IMG/VR virus record: IMGVR_UViG_3300044858_003252
Location: 1 to 38,981 of that record
DNA from: a virus
Direction: 5' to 3' (one strand)
DNA length: 38,981 nucleotides
Part shown: positions 15,422 through 23,260 of the stretch, one piece after another
How positions within the stretch are numbered: position 1 is the stretch's first letter
Layout: every line of letters starts with the position of its first letter
The notes under the pieces: model-generated
What the model was told of the DNA's origin: nothing
What the model saw: the letters and a program-made list of their open reading frames with translations, nothing else
Databases searched by the model: none
Translations under genes and position numbers: made by a program

Positions 15422-16675
15422 GTGCCGGTCAAAACCACGAGTGCGGGTAGGTTGCTGACGACCGCAGGCGGGCGGCTGCGTACGTGTACGTGTTGCACTG
15501 AGGGCAACTACCGCCGCATCTTTGAATGCTGCGCCTCGTGCCGGTTCGTGTTCGTACCGTCTGCCTACTTGGACCTTCTGGGCGGCGAGTGGGCGGGCAC
15601 GCTGCTGATTGCGGGCAAGTGCTACAGCGGACCCGAAGCCATCGACCGCACGCGCGAGCAGATCGAGGCAGACTTTCCCGACGCGCAAATCTTCGACGCC
15701 TCAGACATTGAGGAAAGCCCGTTGGACTGCGCGGCGGCGCGGGCGTCTAGTTTCTGCCCGGCGTGCAACGAATGCTGTCTGACTGGTTACGTATCGCGTC
15801 AGTGCTTCCAGGGGTTCCAGAATCCCGACCGCCCATCGGTCTGCTGCAACTGGGGACGGCAATGGACGCTCGCTTGGACGCAAACGAGACTGTTTCAGGT
15901 TCAACAGTTTTTCGGCAACGTGACTAACGACACTTGCGGTTGTTTCTGGGAATCGCCACCACCCATTCAAACGGACGAGTGCTTTACCTCACAGGCTTGC
16001 CGCGTTCGTCGAAACGGAGAAGGTGCGGCGTGCGAAGCGAATTGCACAGCGACCCTGCTGTATGCGACCTGTTCCGGCAACGACTGTGCGCCGGGGTGCG
16101 ACACTTGGGCAGAGTGTACTGGTTGCGGCGGAACTCTTCCAGGCGACATAACCAGCATCATTCCTAGCGAGGTTAGTTGTAGCGACTCCGCGTCGTTTGG
16201 CGGCTGCAATGTCTTTGAACAAACGCGGGTTCCATGCCCTTTCATCTGCCCCGCAGGAGAGGGTTTGGGGCAAGACTGCGACCAAAAAATCATCGACAAT
16301 TCGTACTCTTGCGTTCGCAATTGCTTTGGAGGAACAAAGGAAGTTCGTGGCGAAGAGCGGGAGTTTTTCTGCCAGTTCTGTCGGGAGTCTGATTGCCCGC
16401 TGTGTGGTGGTGTTGGCCGGTGCCCTTGCACGCAAGAGCTGCAATGCCAGATGTTCAAATCCACCACAAGCATCGTGATATCGGAATGGACCGTCACGGT
16501 GGAGGACGACACCGGCTGCGAGGTTGACCCGTGCAGCGAATACAACGGCGGTTCGGATTGCCCGCCAGCCGTGACCACGCCCGACGATGAATGCAGCGAA
16601 GAAGGCGGGTGCCCGCCGATTGAGGAAGCATCGCCCCCACCACCAGCCGCGCCGGACGCATGGAGTTTGATCTAA
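15422..16675 (+). CDS. Cysteine-rich protein of unknown function
   Basis: A 417-residue protein with 45 cysteines by my count, over 10 percent, spread through residues 22-385 in CxxC, CC and CxC clusters (CTCC, CCASC, CPAC, NECC, CQFC, CPLC). The last 30 residues are acidic and proline-rich (EEASPPPPAAP). There is no signal peptide. It starts with GTG two codons after the preceding stop, without a strong ribosome binding site, and its stop overlaps the next gene as TAATG. The position among tail-fibre genes suggests a disulfide- or metal-rich tail component. I recognise no family. Confidence 0.8.
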   Translation: MPVKTTSAGRLLTTAGGRLRTCTCCTEGNYRRIFECCASCRFVFVPSAYLDLLGGEWAGTLLIAGKCYSGPEAIDRTREQIEADFPDAQIFDASDIEESPLDCAAARASSFCPACNECCLTGYVSRQCFQGFQNPDRPSVCCNWGRQWTLAWTQTRLFQVQQFFGNVTNDTCGCFWESPPPIQTDECFTSQACRVRRNGEGAACEANCTATLLYATCSGNDCAPGCDTWAECTGCGGTLPGDITSIIPSEVSCSDSASFGGCNVFEQTRVPCPFICPAGEGLGQDCDQKIIDNSYSCVRNCFGGTKEVRGEEREFFCQFCRESDCPLCGGVGRCPCTQELQCQMFKSTTSIVISEWTVTVEDDTGCEVDPCSEYNGGSDCPPAVTTPDDECSEEGGCPPIEEASPPPPAAPDAWSLI

Positions 16676-17451
16676 TGGGATGTGGATGCGGAACAAGTCA
16701 CAAGCACGGGGCCACGGCGACGGTTATGGACGCCACGGGCACGCGAGGCGTTACCGCGACCGTTCGCGATGGCGAGCCTATCAAGTCTTCACCGTCCGCT
16801 CTCATGCGTCTATCTGGTCGGCTGAACGGCCTGTTCGGTCCAGCCATGTCGCCAGAGGAACGCGAGAAGGAACACCAGCGGCGGCAACGCATGGCCGAAC
16901 ATGCGGCCAATGACCGCGCCAAGCATCACCTCCGCCACTCGTGGCACGTCACGCGGACCAAGCAACACCGCACGAACGCCGCGATGTGTGCGACCTGCCC
17001 CAAGGTTTCCGCCGATGGCATGGATTGCACGGACTTAGACGAGCCGGTACACGTCATCCTGACCGTGCGGGCCACTGACCGCACGTCTGTTCGTGGTGCC
17101 CTGCTGGGCGAGGCCCTCGCTTGCCCTCTGGACAGGCACGCCAGAGGCAGCCGGTGCGTCGTGCGATGGGGCGGGACCCTCTGGTACGGCGTCCCTGAAC
17201 CGTTGCGGTGGCTGATTGACTGGACGCTGATCTACAAGAAGAACCGCAGGCCGGTTGCGTCCACCCTTGCCGGATGCGGGTGTGCGGTTTCGCTCCTGCT
17301 TATGTCCTCGCGGCGTGGTTTCGGGTGGCTAAACGCCCTAAGCAGGCTCCCGCAAATTCGCAGGGACCTTGCAAAGTGGCTGCTTGACCGCAAGCGAAAA
17401 TCGGCAAGGATGGCGACATGCTCAAAATCGCCCTCATCCTCGCCTGCATGA
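16675..17451 (+). CDS. Cysteine-containing hypothetical protein
   Basis: A 258-residue protein that begins MGCGCG. It has a basic helical region (residues 55-100), a CATCP...MDC pair with a later ACPL (about residues 108-160) and a GCGC near residue 210. The pattern could bind metal. GGAG 9 bp upstream supports the ATG at 16675, which overlaps the stop of the cysteine-rich gene; an ATG at 16660 adds five residues. It runs 34 bp into the next gene, so the promoter-like element at 17384 lies inside its coding sequence. The pairing of two cysteine-rich genes suggests they work together. Confidence 0.7.
   Translation: MGCGCGTSHKHGATATVMDATGTRGVTATVRDGEPIKSSPSALMRLSGRLNGLFGPAMSPEEREKEHQRRQRMAEHAANDRAKHHLRHSWHVTRTKQHRTNAAMCATCPKVSADGMDCTDLDEPVHVILTVRATDRTSVRGALLGEALACPLDRHARGSRCVVRWGGTLWYGVPEPLRWLIDWTLIYKKNRRPVASTLAGCGCAVSLLLMSSRRGFGWLNALSRLPQIRRDLAKWLLDRKRKSARMATCSKSPSSSPA
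17384..17411 (+). promoter_or_regulatory. TTGAC-N17-AAGGAT element before lipoprotein gene
   Basis: TTGACC starts at 17384 and GCAAGGATGGCGAC starts exactly 20 bp later at 17404. AAGGAT ends 6 bp before the ATG at 17418. The element sits inside the end of the preceding coding sequence, yet keeps the same spacing and bases as the other copies. Confidence 0.5.
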
Positions 17452-18110
17452 TGAGCGTGTTCACGCTCTCGGGATGCAACGAACCGCAAGTACGCAGCCC
17501 ATTCAGCAATGAACTTGTGACCGCCGCGACGTTGGAGCGCGAGGCCGACACCGCTATCGAGCAGCGTGAGAAGGCCATCGAACGCGACCGCGCCAAGCAA
17601 CAGGCCGAACTAGCCAAGATCAAGCGCGAGGCCGAGGCCAATCTTGCGAAACTGGACCTCACCCAGCAAGCCGAACGCATCGACATCACAACCAACCTGG
17701 ATGCGCGGCTTGCTGAGGTTGAGGCCAAGTACGCCGAACAACAGGCCGACGCGGACAAGGCATGGGCCGCGATTGAGAACAGGTTTGCGGAGGCATCGGA
17801 AAGCCTGAAAAGGCAGCACGAACAGCGAGCGGCGGGTCTGCAGGTTCTGCAAACCGGCTTGAGTGCCGTCCCCGCCGCCGCTCCATTCGCCGGGCTGCTG
17901 AGCGACCCCACCTTGCTTGCCCTGCTGGGCATCGGCGGCGGCTACGCGGTTCGCTCGCGCATGAAGAAGGCAGAGGACAAGGCATGGGATGAGGCCAAGT
18001 CTGACGCCGACAAGGAATCCGCGAAGCGTGATGCAACGTGGGACCAGTCCGAACAGGCCGCGCTCTTGAAGTCCCTGATTGGCAAACTCGCCGGGGGCAA
18101 GAGTGAGTAA
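17418..18110 (+). CDS. Lipoprotein with coiled coil and C-terminal membrane segment (spanin-like candidate)
   Basis: A 230-residue protein with a lipoprotein signal peptide ending in LSGC (cysteine at residue 20), then about 110 residues of charged coiled coil (EREADTAIEQREKAIERD onward). A hydrophobic segment follows near residues 150-175 (APFAGLLSDPTLLALLGIGG), then a charged tail. An outer-membrane lipid anchor plus a coiled coil plus an inner-membrane anchor is the plan of unimolecular spanins, which fuse the two membranes at the end of lysis. The 50-residue tail after the membrane segment is unusual for that class. It is followed by a holin-like gene. Confidence 0.6.
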   Translation: MLKIALILACMMSVFTLSGCNEPQVRSPFSNELVTAATLEREADTAIEQREKAIERDRAKQQAELAKIKREAEANLAKLDLTQQAERIDITTNLDARLAEVEAKYAEQQADADKAWAAIENRFAEASESLKRQHEQRAAGLQVLQTGLSAVPAAAPFAGLLSDPTLLALLGIGGGYAVRSRMKKAEDKAWDEAKSDADKESAKRDATWDQSEQAALLKSLIGKLAGGKSE

Positions 18111-18426
18111 CAACCGAAAGGGCCTAGTGGATGATGGCGACCCTCGCGAGCCTTCCCTATCGGAAGTGATGCGCGAAGTGCATGGCATTCGTGGCGACAT
18201 GCAAGACGTTGCCGCAAAGGTTGATGAGGTACACAAGCACGTAGTTTCGGCGAGTGAGCCTGAAAAGGGCCTGCTTATCCGCGTTCGCGACCTTGAACAG
18301 AAGTGGGCAACCACCGCCAAGGTTCTCGTTTTCATCGGGTCCGGGTTCCTGTTGCTTCTGGTTCAGGAGGTCTATTCGTGGTTTCAAACGCCGCCCTCGC
18401 CACCATCCTCGCAATCTCGCCCGTAA
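18103..18426 (+). CDS. Small holin-like membrane protein
   Basis: A 107-residue protein with a helical N-terminal part (SEVMREVHGIRGDMQDVAAKVDEVHKHV), a LIRVRDLEQKW segment and one transmembrane helix near residues 75-95 (VLVFIGSGFLLLLVQEVYSWF). A coiled-coil region followed by a single C-terminal membrane helix resembles haemolysin XhlA-type and some holin accessory proteins. I chose the GTG at 18103 after GGGGGCAAGA; a TTG at 18079 is possible. It overlaps the lipoprotein gene. Confidence 0.65.
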   Translation: MSNNRKGLVDDGDPREPSLSEVMREVHGIRGDMQDVAAKVDEVHKHVVSASEPEKGLLIRVRDLEQKWATTAKVLVFIGSGFLLLLVQEVYSWFQTPPSPPSSQSRP

Positions 18427-20042
18427 CCGTCGCACAGGAATCGCTCTGCGATACTGATTTCGACAACAACGGGTACACCGATCCCGAATCCGACATGGCC
18501 GCATTCCTCGCGGCGTTCTCTGAGGGGCCTTGTCCCACGGGCAATTGTGATTCAATCGACTTCAACGGCGATGGCGTCATGTTCGACCCCGCAGACGTTG
18601 ATGCTTTCCGCCTCGCGGTGAACGGCGGGCAATGTCCGAACGGTTGGTATCCGGTTCCGAAGTATCCGCAGGCCATGTGGGTCTACGTCGATCCCGATGG
18701 CGTAGACACCGCGACGGGCACGAAGGGCCAGCCGGTTCGCACGTTCATTGAGGCGCACAAGCGTGCACTTGCAGCGGCGAACAGTGGGCGTCCGTGGGCG
18801 GTCATCATCGGACGCGGCGAGTTTGTTGACCAGAGCATCACGGGCGAATACGGCGCGTGGCAAGTCTCTGGCACGGCCAAGTACCCCGGTTTCATCGCAG
18901 CCGATCCCGACGACAATCCCGCCTTGCCGCGTCCGATCATCCGTCCTGCCAACGGTGGCGATGGTGCGTTGTTCTACGCGGGCAACATTCGCATCATCGG
19001 CCTGGACATCGAGAACCCCACCACCGACGCGGGGCGGCGTGGCAACGGCATCAAGTTCTACGGCAAGGGTTCAGAGGGTCGCGAGAACATCGTCATTGAT
19101 GACTGTGCGGTGACGGGCTTCGGTGGCGGCATCGTCATTCAAGGCGAGTCCGCAGCCGATCCCATCCGCCACGTCATCGTGAGCCGTTCGTCTGTCGTGG
19201 GTTCGTGGTCGGCTGACGGCCACTCACAAGGCGCGTTCGCGTCGGCTGTGTCTGGTATCCGCTGGCACCAAGTCACGCTCTACGCCAACGGTTTTAGCGA
19301 GGCCAACAACGCACCCGCAACCGTCTTCAATCACGGGTACTACGGCGTCCCCAATGTCCGCGACGGCATGTGGTACGACTCGATTGCCGTCGAGAACTCC
19401 GCTACCGGCTGGCAGTTGCGGGGCGGTTCGCAGAGTGTCATTGGGTCCGTTGCGATCAACAACCCACTAGGCATCACGGGCGGGCACGCACAGGCCGGGC
19501 CTAACGACGACTGGACCGGGGCCATCCGCGATTGCCTCATCATCGGCGGTGGCGACATTGGCGGGCAGCCTCGCTCGTTCTCGATTGGGCTGGACCGTGC
19601 GAAGGGCGCACAGGTCACGGGGAACATCGTTTGGCGTGTCGCGCCGGAAAGCGCGGGGGCCGATCAGGGCGCGGTGTTTTGGTTGCAGGGGCCTCCCGTG
19701 CAATCTTGGACCGTTGCCGGAAACACCATCTACGACCCTCGCCTCAGCATCGAATCACACCTCGCGACTAGTGCCGTTCGTGATGATCGGTCTGCTGTCA
19801 GTGTTCCGCCGCGTTCGTCGCTGGCAAACAACGGCTGGCACAACCAGAGCGAAGACCAGTGGGTTCCGCCCACCCTGACGGATTACCTGCAAGGCCACGG
19901 CGTTTACATCTTCGCGCCCGAGTTGGCCGGCCGGACGTTCGCACAACTTGCGGCGCGGAATCGGCGTGGTGCATGGGCTGACCAGTGGACCGCTAGCGCG
20001 CTGATTGCGTGGTGGCGTGGCAAGATGGGGGAGAACGAATAA
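18378..20042 (+). CDS. Secreted right-handed beta-helix protein with dockerin-like domain
   Basis: A 554-residue protein. It starts with a signal peptide (about residues 1-20, ending TVAQ) and a dockerin-like Ca-loop segment of about 60 residues with DTDFDNNGYTDPESD and DSIDFNGDGVMFDPADVDAF. A long domain follows with repeated short strands (IRIIGLDIENPTTD, IVIDDCAVTGF, HVIVSRSSVVGS) typical of pectate-lyase-like beta-helices. The likely role is a polysaccharide-degrading or binding spike. AGGAGG 7 bp before the GTG fixes the start. The export signal and host-style domain are odd for a virion protein and suggest capture from a Phycisphaerae host gene. Confidence 0.8.
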   Translation: MVSNAALATILAISPVTVAQESLCDTDFDNNGYTDPESDMAAFLAAFSEGPCPTGNCDSIDFNGDGVMFDPADVDAFRLAVNGGQCPNGWYPVPKYPQAMWVYVDPDGVDTATGTKGQPVRTFIEAHKRALAAANSGRPWAVIIGRGEFVDQSITGEYGAWQVSGTAKYPGFIAADPDDNPALPRPIIRPANGGDGALFYAGNIRIIGLDIENPTTDAGRRGNGIKFYGKGSEGRENIVIDDCAVTGFGGGIVIQGESAADPIRHVIVSRSSVVGSWSADGHSQGAFASAVSGIRWHQVTLYANGFSEANNAPATVFNHGYYGVPNVRDGMWYDSIAVENSATGWQLRGGSQSVIGSVAINNPLGITGGHAQAGPNDDWTGAIRDCLIIGGGDIGGQPRSFSIGLDRAKGAQVTGNIVWRVAPESAGADQGAVFWLQGPPVQSWTVAGNTIYDPRLSIESHLATSAVRDDRSAVSVPPRSSLANNGWHNQSEDQWVPPTLTDYLQGHGVYIFAPELAGRTFAQLAARNRRGAWADQWTASALIAWWRGKMGENE

Positions 20043-21352
20043 TGGCATACGTAGTCGGCGACGCCGCAGCAGCACAAGCAAACCTGCAAGCCGTTCGTTT
20101 GTGGATGGGCGACAGCCTGAGCGAACCGAACACGGGCGACCGCATCCTACACGGGCTGGTCAAGAACACCACGCTCCAGTGGGGGTTGCTCGGGTCGCAC
20201 TGTTCAACCGGGTCGGACGTGAATCAGACGGGGCAGACGTTCACGAGCCTGCCCACGGTCGCAACAACCATCCTGCCCGGCGGGGCCTATCCAGCGGGCT
20301 ACACGGCAGCGAATGGGAACAACGGGTTCGGCACGAACCACATCGCGTACAACGCGGACCAAGGCTCGTTCGCCAGCAACTTGAACACCGAGTTCCGCCC
20401 TGCCTCATTCGGCGTGGATTGGATTCGCAATCAGAACGTCCAGGCTGGCGAGTTCCGCACGCACTTCGCGGACGGCATCACGAACGCGCGGTTCCTCGTT
20501 GCGGACACCACCAACCCCACCCGAGTCGAGCGGATCAACACCGCAACGGATCACAGTTCGGGCACGGCTGGGGCAATCAACCACTCGATTTCCGCATCGT
20601 TCGCCGCAGGCAACGGCACGAACACGCTTCTGATTTCGACGCAATACTGGAACTCGCCGACGACGGTAGAAGTGGGACGCACCGCAAACCAACTGCTGCG
20701 ATACCTGCGACTGCCCACGGTGACAAACAAGTTCGGGTTCATCTACTTCGGCACGGGCGGCATGAGGTTGAGCGGTCACGCTTACGCGGACGGCGGTACG
20801 GCGGTATCCGATCCCGACGCCGATACGCGGTTCTACAACGCGGCCTTGCTGACGGCGTTCTACACCCACTGCCCCATCAAGGTCCGCACGTTGATGATCG
20901 GGCAGAACGGCACGCCGACGACGACGCAACTGAACGCATGGGACGCGCGGCACATCGCAGCGATTACCGCCGCTGGCAAGAACCCCGCAGACATTGGCGT
21001 GGAGTTGATTAGCACGCACGACGCTTCACAGAACGCGCTGAACCTCTACAACCCGGCGACGGATCAGGTGAAGTACGACAACATCCGCAACACGTTTTCG
21101 TCTTGGGTCCAGTCCAAGGGCGCGGGCTACTGGCACGTCCCGATGGGGCTGGAATGGCGAGAGAAGTACGGCAACCTGCCCGAGTGGGGCGCGACGTACC
21201 TGAGCGGCGTTGGTAACGACTTCATCCACTTCAACACGGCGGGCAGTCTGCAATGGGCTACCGATTGGGTCGCTCTCATGCAACGCGGGGCCGACCCATC
21301 CACGTTGTTCCGTCGCAATCGCATCTCTATGCGAATGGGTCTGGGCCTCTAG
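20042..21352 (+). CDS. SGNH/GDSL hydrolase (tail-associated esterase)
   Basis: A 436-residue protein with block I WMGDSLS (Ser at about 25) near the N-terminus and the catalytic pair DFIH (about D393 and H396) near the C-terminus, the usual layout of SGNH hydrolases. The roughly 300 residues between the blocks include a beta-rich insertion that may bind carbohydrate. It probably removes O-acetyl groups from host surface polysaccharide. It starts at a TAATG overlap with the beta-helix gene, so lyase-like and esterase activities may act as a pair. Confidence 0.82.
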   Translation: MAYVVGDAAAAQANLQAVRLWMGDSLSEPNTGDRILHGLVKNTTLQWGLLGSHCSTGSDVNQTGQTFTSLPTVATTILPGGAYPAGYTAANGNNGFGTNHIAYNADQGSFASNLNTEFRPASFGVDWIRNQNVQAGEFRTHFADGITNARFLVADTTNPTRVERINTATDHSSGTAGAINHSISASFAAGNGTNTLLISTQYWNSPTTVEVGRTANQLLRYLRLPTVTNKFGFIYFGTGGMRLSGHAYADGGTAVSDPDADTRFYNAALLTAFYTHCPIKVRTLMIGQNGTPTTTQLNAWDARHIAAITAAGKNPADIGVELISTHDASQNALNLYNPATDQVKYDNIRNTFSSWVQSKGAGYWHVPMGLEWREKYGNLPEWGATYLSGVGNDFIHFNTAGSLQWATDWVALMQRGADPSTLFRRNRISMRMGLGL

Positions 21353-21361
21353 GAGCAAAGT

Positions 21362-22159
21362 ATGGGCGAAGGGAACCGCGTAGTAGTGTTCGTATCCGAC
21401 ATGCACGTCGGCTCCATCTGGGGCTGGTGCCCGCCCGACGAAGACACCATCGAGCGGGCCGCGTGGTTCCGCGATTGGGTCCGCGTGCAATGGGCCGACT
21501 TCTGCGACTGGACGCGAGACACGTTCGGCACAGGCGTCATTACCGTTGTCAACGGTGACGCGATGGAGGGCATCCACCACGGAGGGCGCGAACTTACCGC
21601 GTCATCGTGGACGAAACAAACCCGATGGGCCGCGATGATGCTGGCACCGCTGGCAACCGGGCCGATCTACTTCGTGCGTGGCACTGAATGCCATACGTGG
21701 GACGATGAGGACGAACTAGGCGTTCAACTGGAAGCGCAGGGGCTGAACGTCATCCGCGCGAAGAACAGCATCACGCACGATACCGCCCGCTTCGAGGTCA
21801 ACGGGCTAATGCACTGGGCGCGGCATCACTCGGGCGTACCTGGCCGACGATGGACCGCAGAGGGTGCCGTAGCCAACCACATGGCAGACACGCGGCTAGA
21901 GGCGGTCAACTGTGGCCAGCGACCGCCCGACGTTCTCGCGGTCGCGCACGGGCATCAATACAGCGTTGCACAAGGCCAGTGCGGGGGCATGGCCTTGCGT
22001 ACCCCGTCGTGGAAGGGCATCGACAGGCACACGCAGAAGGCGAGCCGCGCGGAGGTGCCGTGCGTCGGCGGCGTGGTGCTGGACTATCGGAACTGCGGAC
22101 CCAAGGAGTTTGCGCATGTCAGGACCTTTATCAAGTACCTGCCAGAATCCCAGCGTTGA
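21362..22159 (+). CDS. Calcineurin-like metallophosphoesterase
   Basis: A 265-residue protein with the metallophosphoesterase metal-binding series: SDMHVG (D13, H15), NGDAMEG near residue 68, RGTECH near 107 (in place of the usual GNH), and AHGHQ near 197. Enzymes of this fold hydrolyse phosphodiesters or phosphomonoesters with two metal ions; the substrate here is unknown. AGGAGC is 6 bp before the ATG. The next gene starts inside its last 44 bases. Confidence 0.85.
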   Translation: MGEGNRVVVFVSDMHVGSIWGWCPPDEDTIERAAWFRDWVRVQWADFCDWTRDTFGTGVITVVNGDAMEGIHHGGRELTASSWTKQTRWAAMMLAPLATGPIYFVRGTECHTWDDEDELGVQLEAQGLNVIRAKNSITHDTARFEVNGLMHWARHHSGVPGRRWTAEGAVANHMADTRLEAVNCGQRPPDVLAVAHGHQYSVAQGQCGGMALRTPSWKGIDRHTQKASRAEVPCVGGVVLDYRNCGPKEFAHVRTFIKYLPESQR

Positions 22160-22415
22160 GCGGCTGTGGCGTGAACTTGCCCCAGCGAGGACCACGAGGC
22201 CGGAGGGCGGGCTAACGCTCGCGGAGGTGGGTGCAACGTGGGGCGTGGGTCGCACGGTCGCAGAGAGGCGCATAGCCGAACTGCTGGCGACGGGCAAGAT
22301 GCGAGAAGTTGAAGGCGTCGATTACATCAACGGCCACAAGCGGAGGGCACGTTTCTATGTCCCGCAATCCACGGCGCAATCACAAGCAGAAGCAGCAGCA
22401 ACACAAACTAGGTAG
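22116..22415 (+). CDS. Small winged-helix DNA-binding protein
   Basis: A 99-residue protein with a helix-turn-helix pattern LTLAEVGATWGVGRTVAERRIAELLATGKMREVEG (about residues 32-66), then a beta wing with GHKRRARFYVP. Such small winged-helix proteins are probable phage regulators. AAGGAG 7 bp before the ATG at 22116 sets the start within the end of the phosphoesterase gene. Confidence 0.7.
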   Translation: MSGPLSSTCQNPSVERLWRELAPARTTRPEGGLTLAEVGATWGVGRTVAERRIAELLATGKMREVEGVDYINGHKRRARFYVPQSTAQSQAEAAATQTR

Positions 22416-22647
22416 CCCCGAGCAGGCCATCACGGTCGAGGCGGGCATGGACGCGATAGCCGCATCGCGCGGCCTGTCGTGGTCGATGCTCATGCCCGAC
22501 GAAGGCGCGTACGTCCTCCGCATCTTCCACGACGACCACGCACACGAAGAGAAGCGCACCATCCCGCGAACGATGCGGGTTGCCGACTTGCTCGTGGTGC
22601 TGGACGAACTCTGCACCGCGTGGCACACCAAAGCACCTAAGCACTAG
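22357..22647 (+). CDS. Hypothetical small protein
   Basis: A 96-residue protein with a basic, Gln-rich N-terminus (RNPRRNHKQKQQQHK) and a C-terminal half with alternating strands and helices (SWSMLMPDEGAYVLRIFHDD, VADLLVVLDELC). GGAGG is 10 bp before the ATG at 22357, which lies inside the previous gene. No family is recognised. Confidence 0.65.
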   Translation: MSRNPRRNHKQKQQQHKLGSPEQAITVEAGMDAIAASRGLSWSMLMPDEGAYVLRIFHDDHAHEEKRTIPRTMRVADLLVVLDELCTAWHTKAPKH

Positions 22648-22656
22648 GGAGGCATC

Positions 22657-22830
22657 GTGCGAACGGTCTTCCTCCCGACTGGCAACGAGACAGGATGGGA
22701 GGACATGGACCACGCTAGCCCTGTGCCCGCGTCTGTGGCCGAACTGCTAGATGTTTGGTTCCTGTTCAATCGCAGCAAACGAAAAAGTGTGAGAAAAACG
22801 CCAAGATATTGGCGAAGTCGCTTGCATTGA
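22657..22830 (+). CDS. Short basic protein
   Basis: A 57-codon frame opened by GTG with a perfect GGGAGG ribosome binding site 5 bp upstream and adjacent to the preceding stop. The protein has an acidic N-terminal half and a very basic C-terminus (NRSKRKSVRKTPRYW). Its end overlaps the dyad at 22799 and the -35 box at 22822, which is a reason for caution. Confidence 0.45.
   Translation: MRTVFLPTGNETGWEDMDHASPVPASVAELLDVWFLFNRSKRKSVRKTPRYWRSRLH
22799..22814. promoter_or_regulatory. Operator-like dyad upstream of a promoter
   Basis: CGCCAA and TTGGCG flank GATA as a perfect 6-bp inverted repeat. The site ends 7 bp before the -35 box at 22822, a position typical of an activator or of a repressor touching RNA polymerase. 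The small winged-helix protein encoded just upstream is a candidate ligand; that is speculation. Confidence 0.45.
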
Positions 22831-22850
22831 CCGATGTAGTGCTATATACT
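22822..22850 (+). promoter_or_regulatory. Sigma70-type promoter
   Basis: TTGCAT (22822-22827), a 17-bp spacer and TATACT (22845-22850) form the best housekeeping-type promoter in the window. It would start a transcript near 22857 that reads into the small gene at 22896, the endolysin and the genes up to integrase. Confidence 0.65.
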
Positions 22851-22895
22851 GGTTGGGTCGGGTGGGTTGGCCTTGCAGGGCCGGGAGAATGAACG

Positions 22896-23135
22896 ATGGC
22901 ATCTGAACTTGTCCGCGTTACGGTCTACTGGGGCGGAATCGAGGGGAAGTATCCCGCCGAACAATCCGACCCATCTTTCTACGGCTCGTGGCGCGAGGCC
23001 GAGAAAGCGGCCAACGGCATCGCTGGCCTCAATTCTGGATCGCTTGAACGGGTCGAGCGGTCCCCCGGCGTGCATCGGTATTACGGCACAACCCCATTCG
23101 GACCATACGAGGCGGTTGTGCGCCGCTTGGCCTAA
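22896..23135 (+). CDS. Hypothetical small protein
   Basis: A 79-residue protein, the first gene after a good promoter. It has two or three predicted strands (LVRVTVYWGGIEG, HRYYGTTPFGPYEAVV) and a central helix (WREAEKAANGIAGL). GGGAGA is 8 bp before the ATG. No family is recognised. It ends just before a hairpin. Confidence 0.65.
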   Translation: MASELVRVTVYWGGIEGKYPAEQSDPSFYGSWREAEKAANGIAGLNSGSLERVERSPGVHRYYGTTPFGPYEAVVRRLA

Positions 23136-23142
23136 CACCCCT

Positions 23143-23168
23143 CGCCTCGCGTCCACCGACGCCAGGCG
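23143..23168 (+). terminator. Intergenic hairpin
   Basis: Stem CGCCT-c-GCGTC closes through CACC on GACGC-c-AGGCG, an 11-position stem with one C-C mismatch, followed by GGGTTT. It could be a partial terminator after the small gene at 22896. Confidence 0.5.
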
Positions 23169-23209
23169 GGTTTCAACCTATAAGGCGTTCTTACAGGTTC
23201 CAAAGAAGT

Positions 23210-23236
23210 GCCCCCGCGAGTTGCAGCTCCGGGGGC
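23210..23236 (+). terminator. Second hairpin before endolysin
   Basis: GCCCCCG pairs with CGGGGGC and an inner GAG with CTC. There is no following T-run, so an mRNA structure just upstream of the endolysin ribosome binding site (AGGAG at 23250-23254) is at least as likely as a terminator. Confidence 0.45.
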
Positions 23237-23260
23237 GCGGCACAGGTTCAGGAGCAACCC

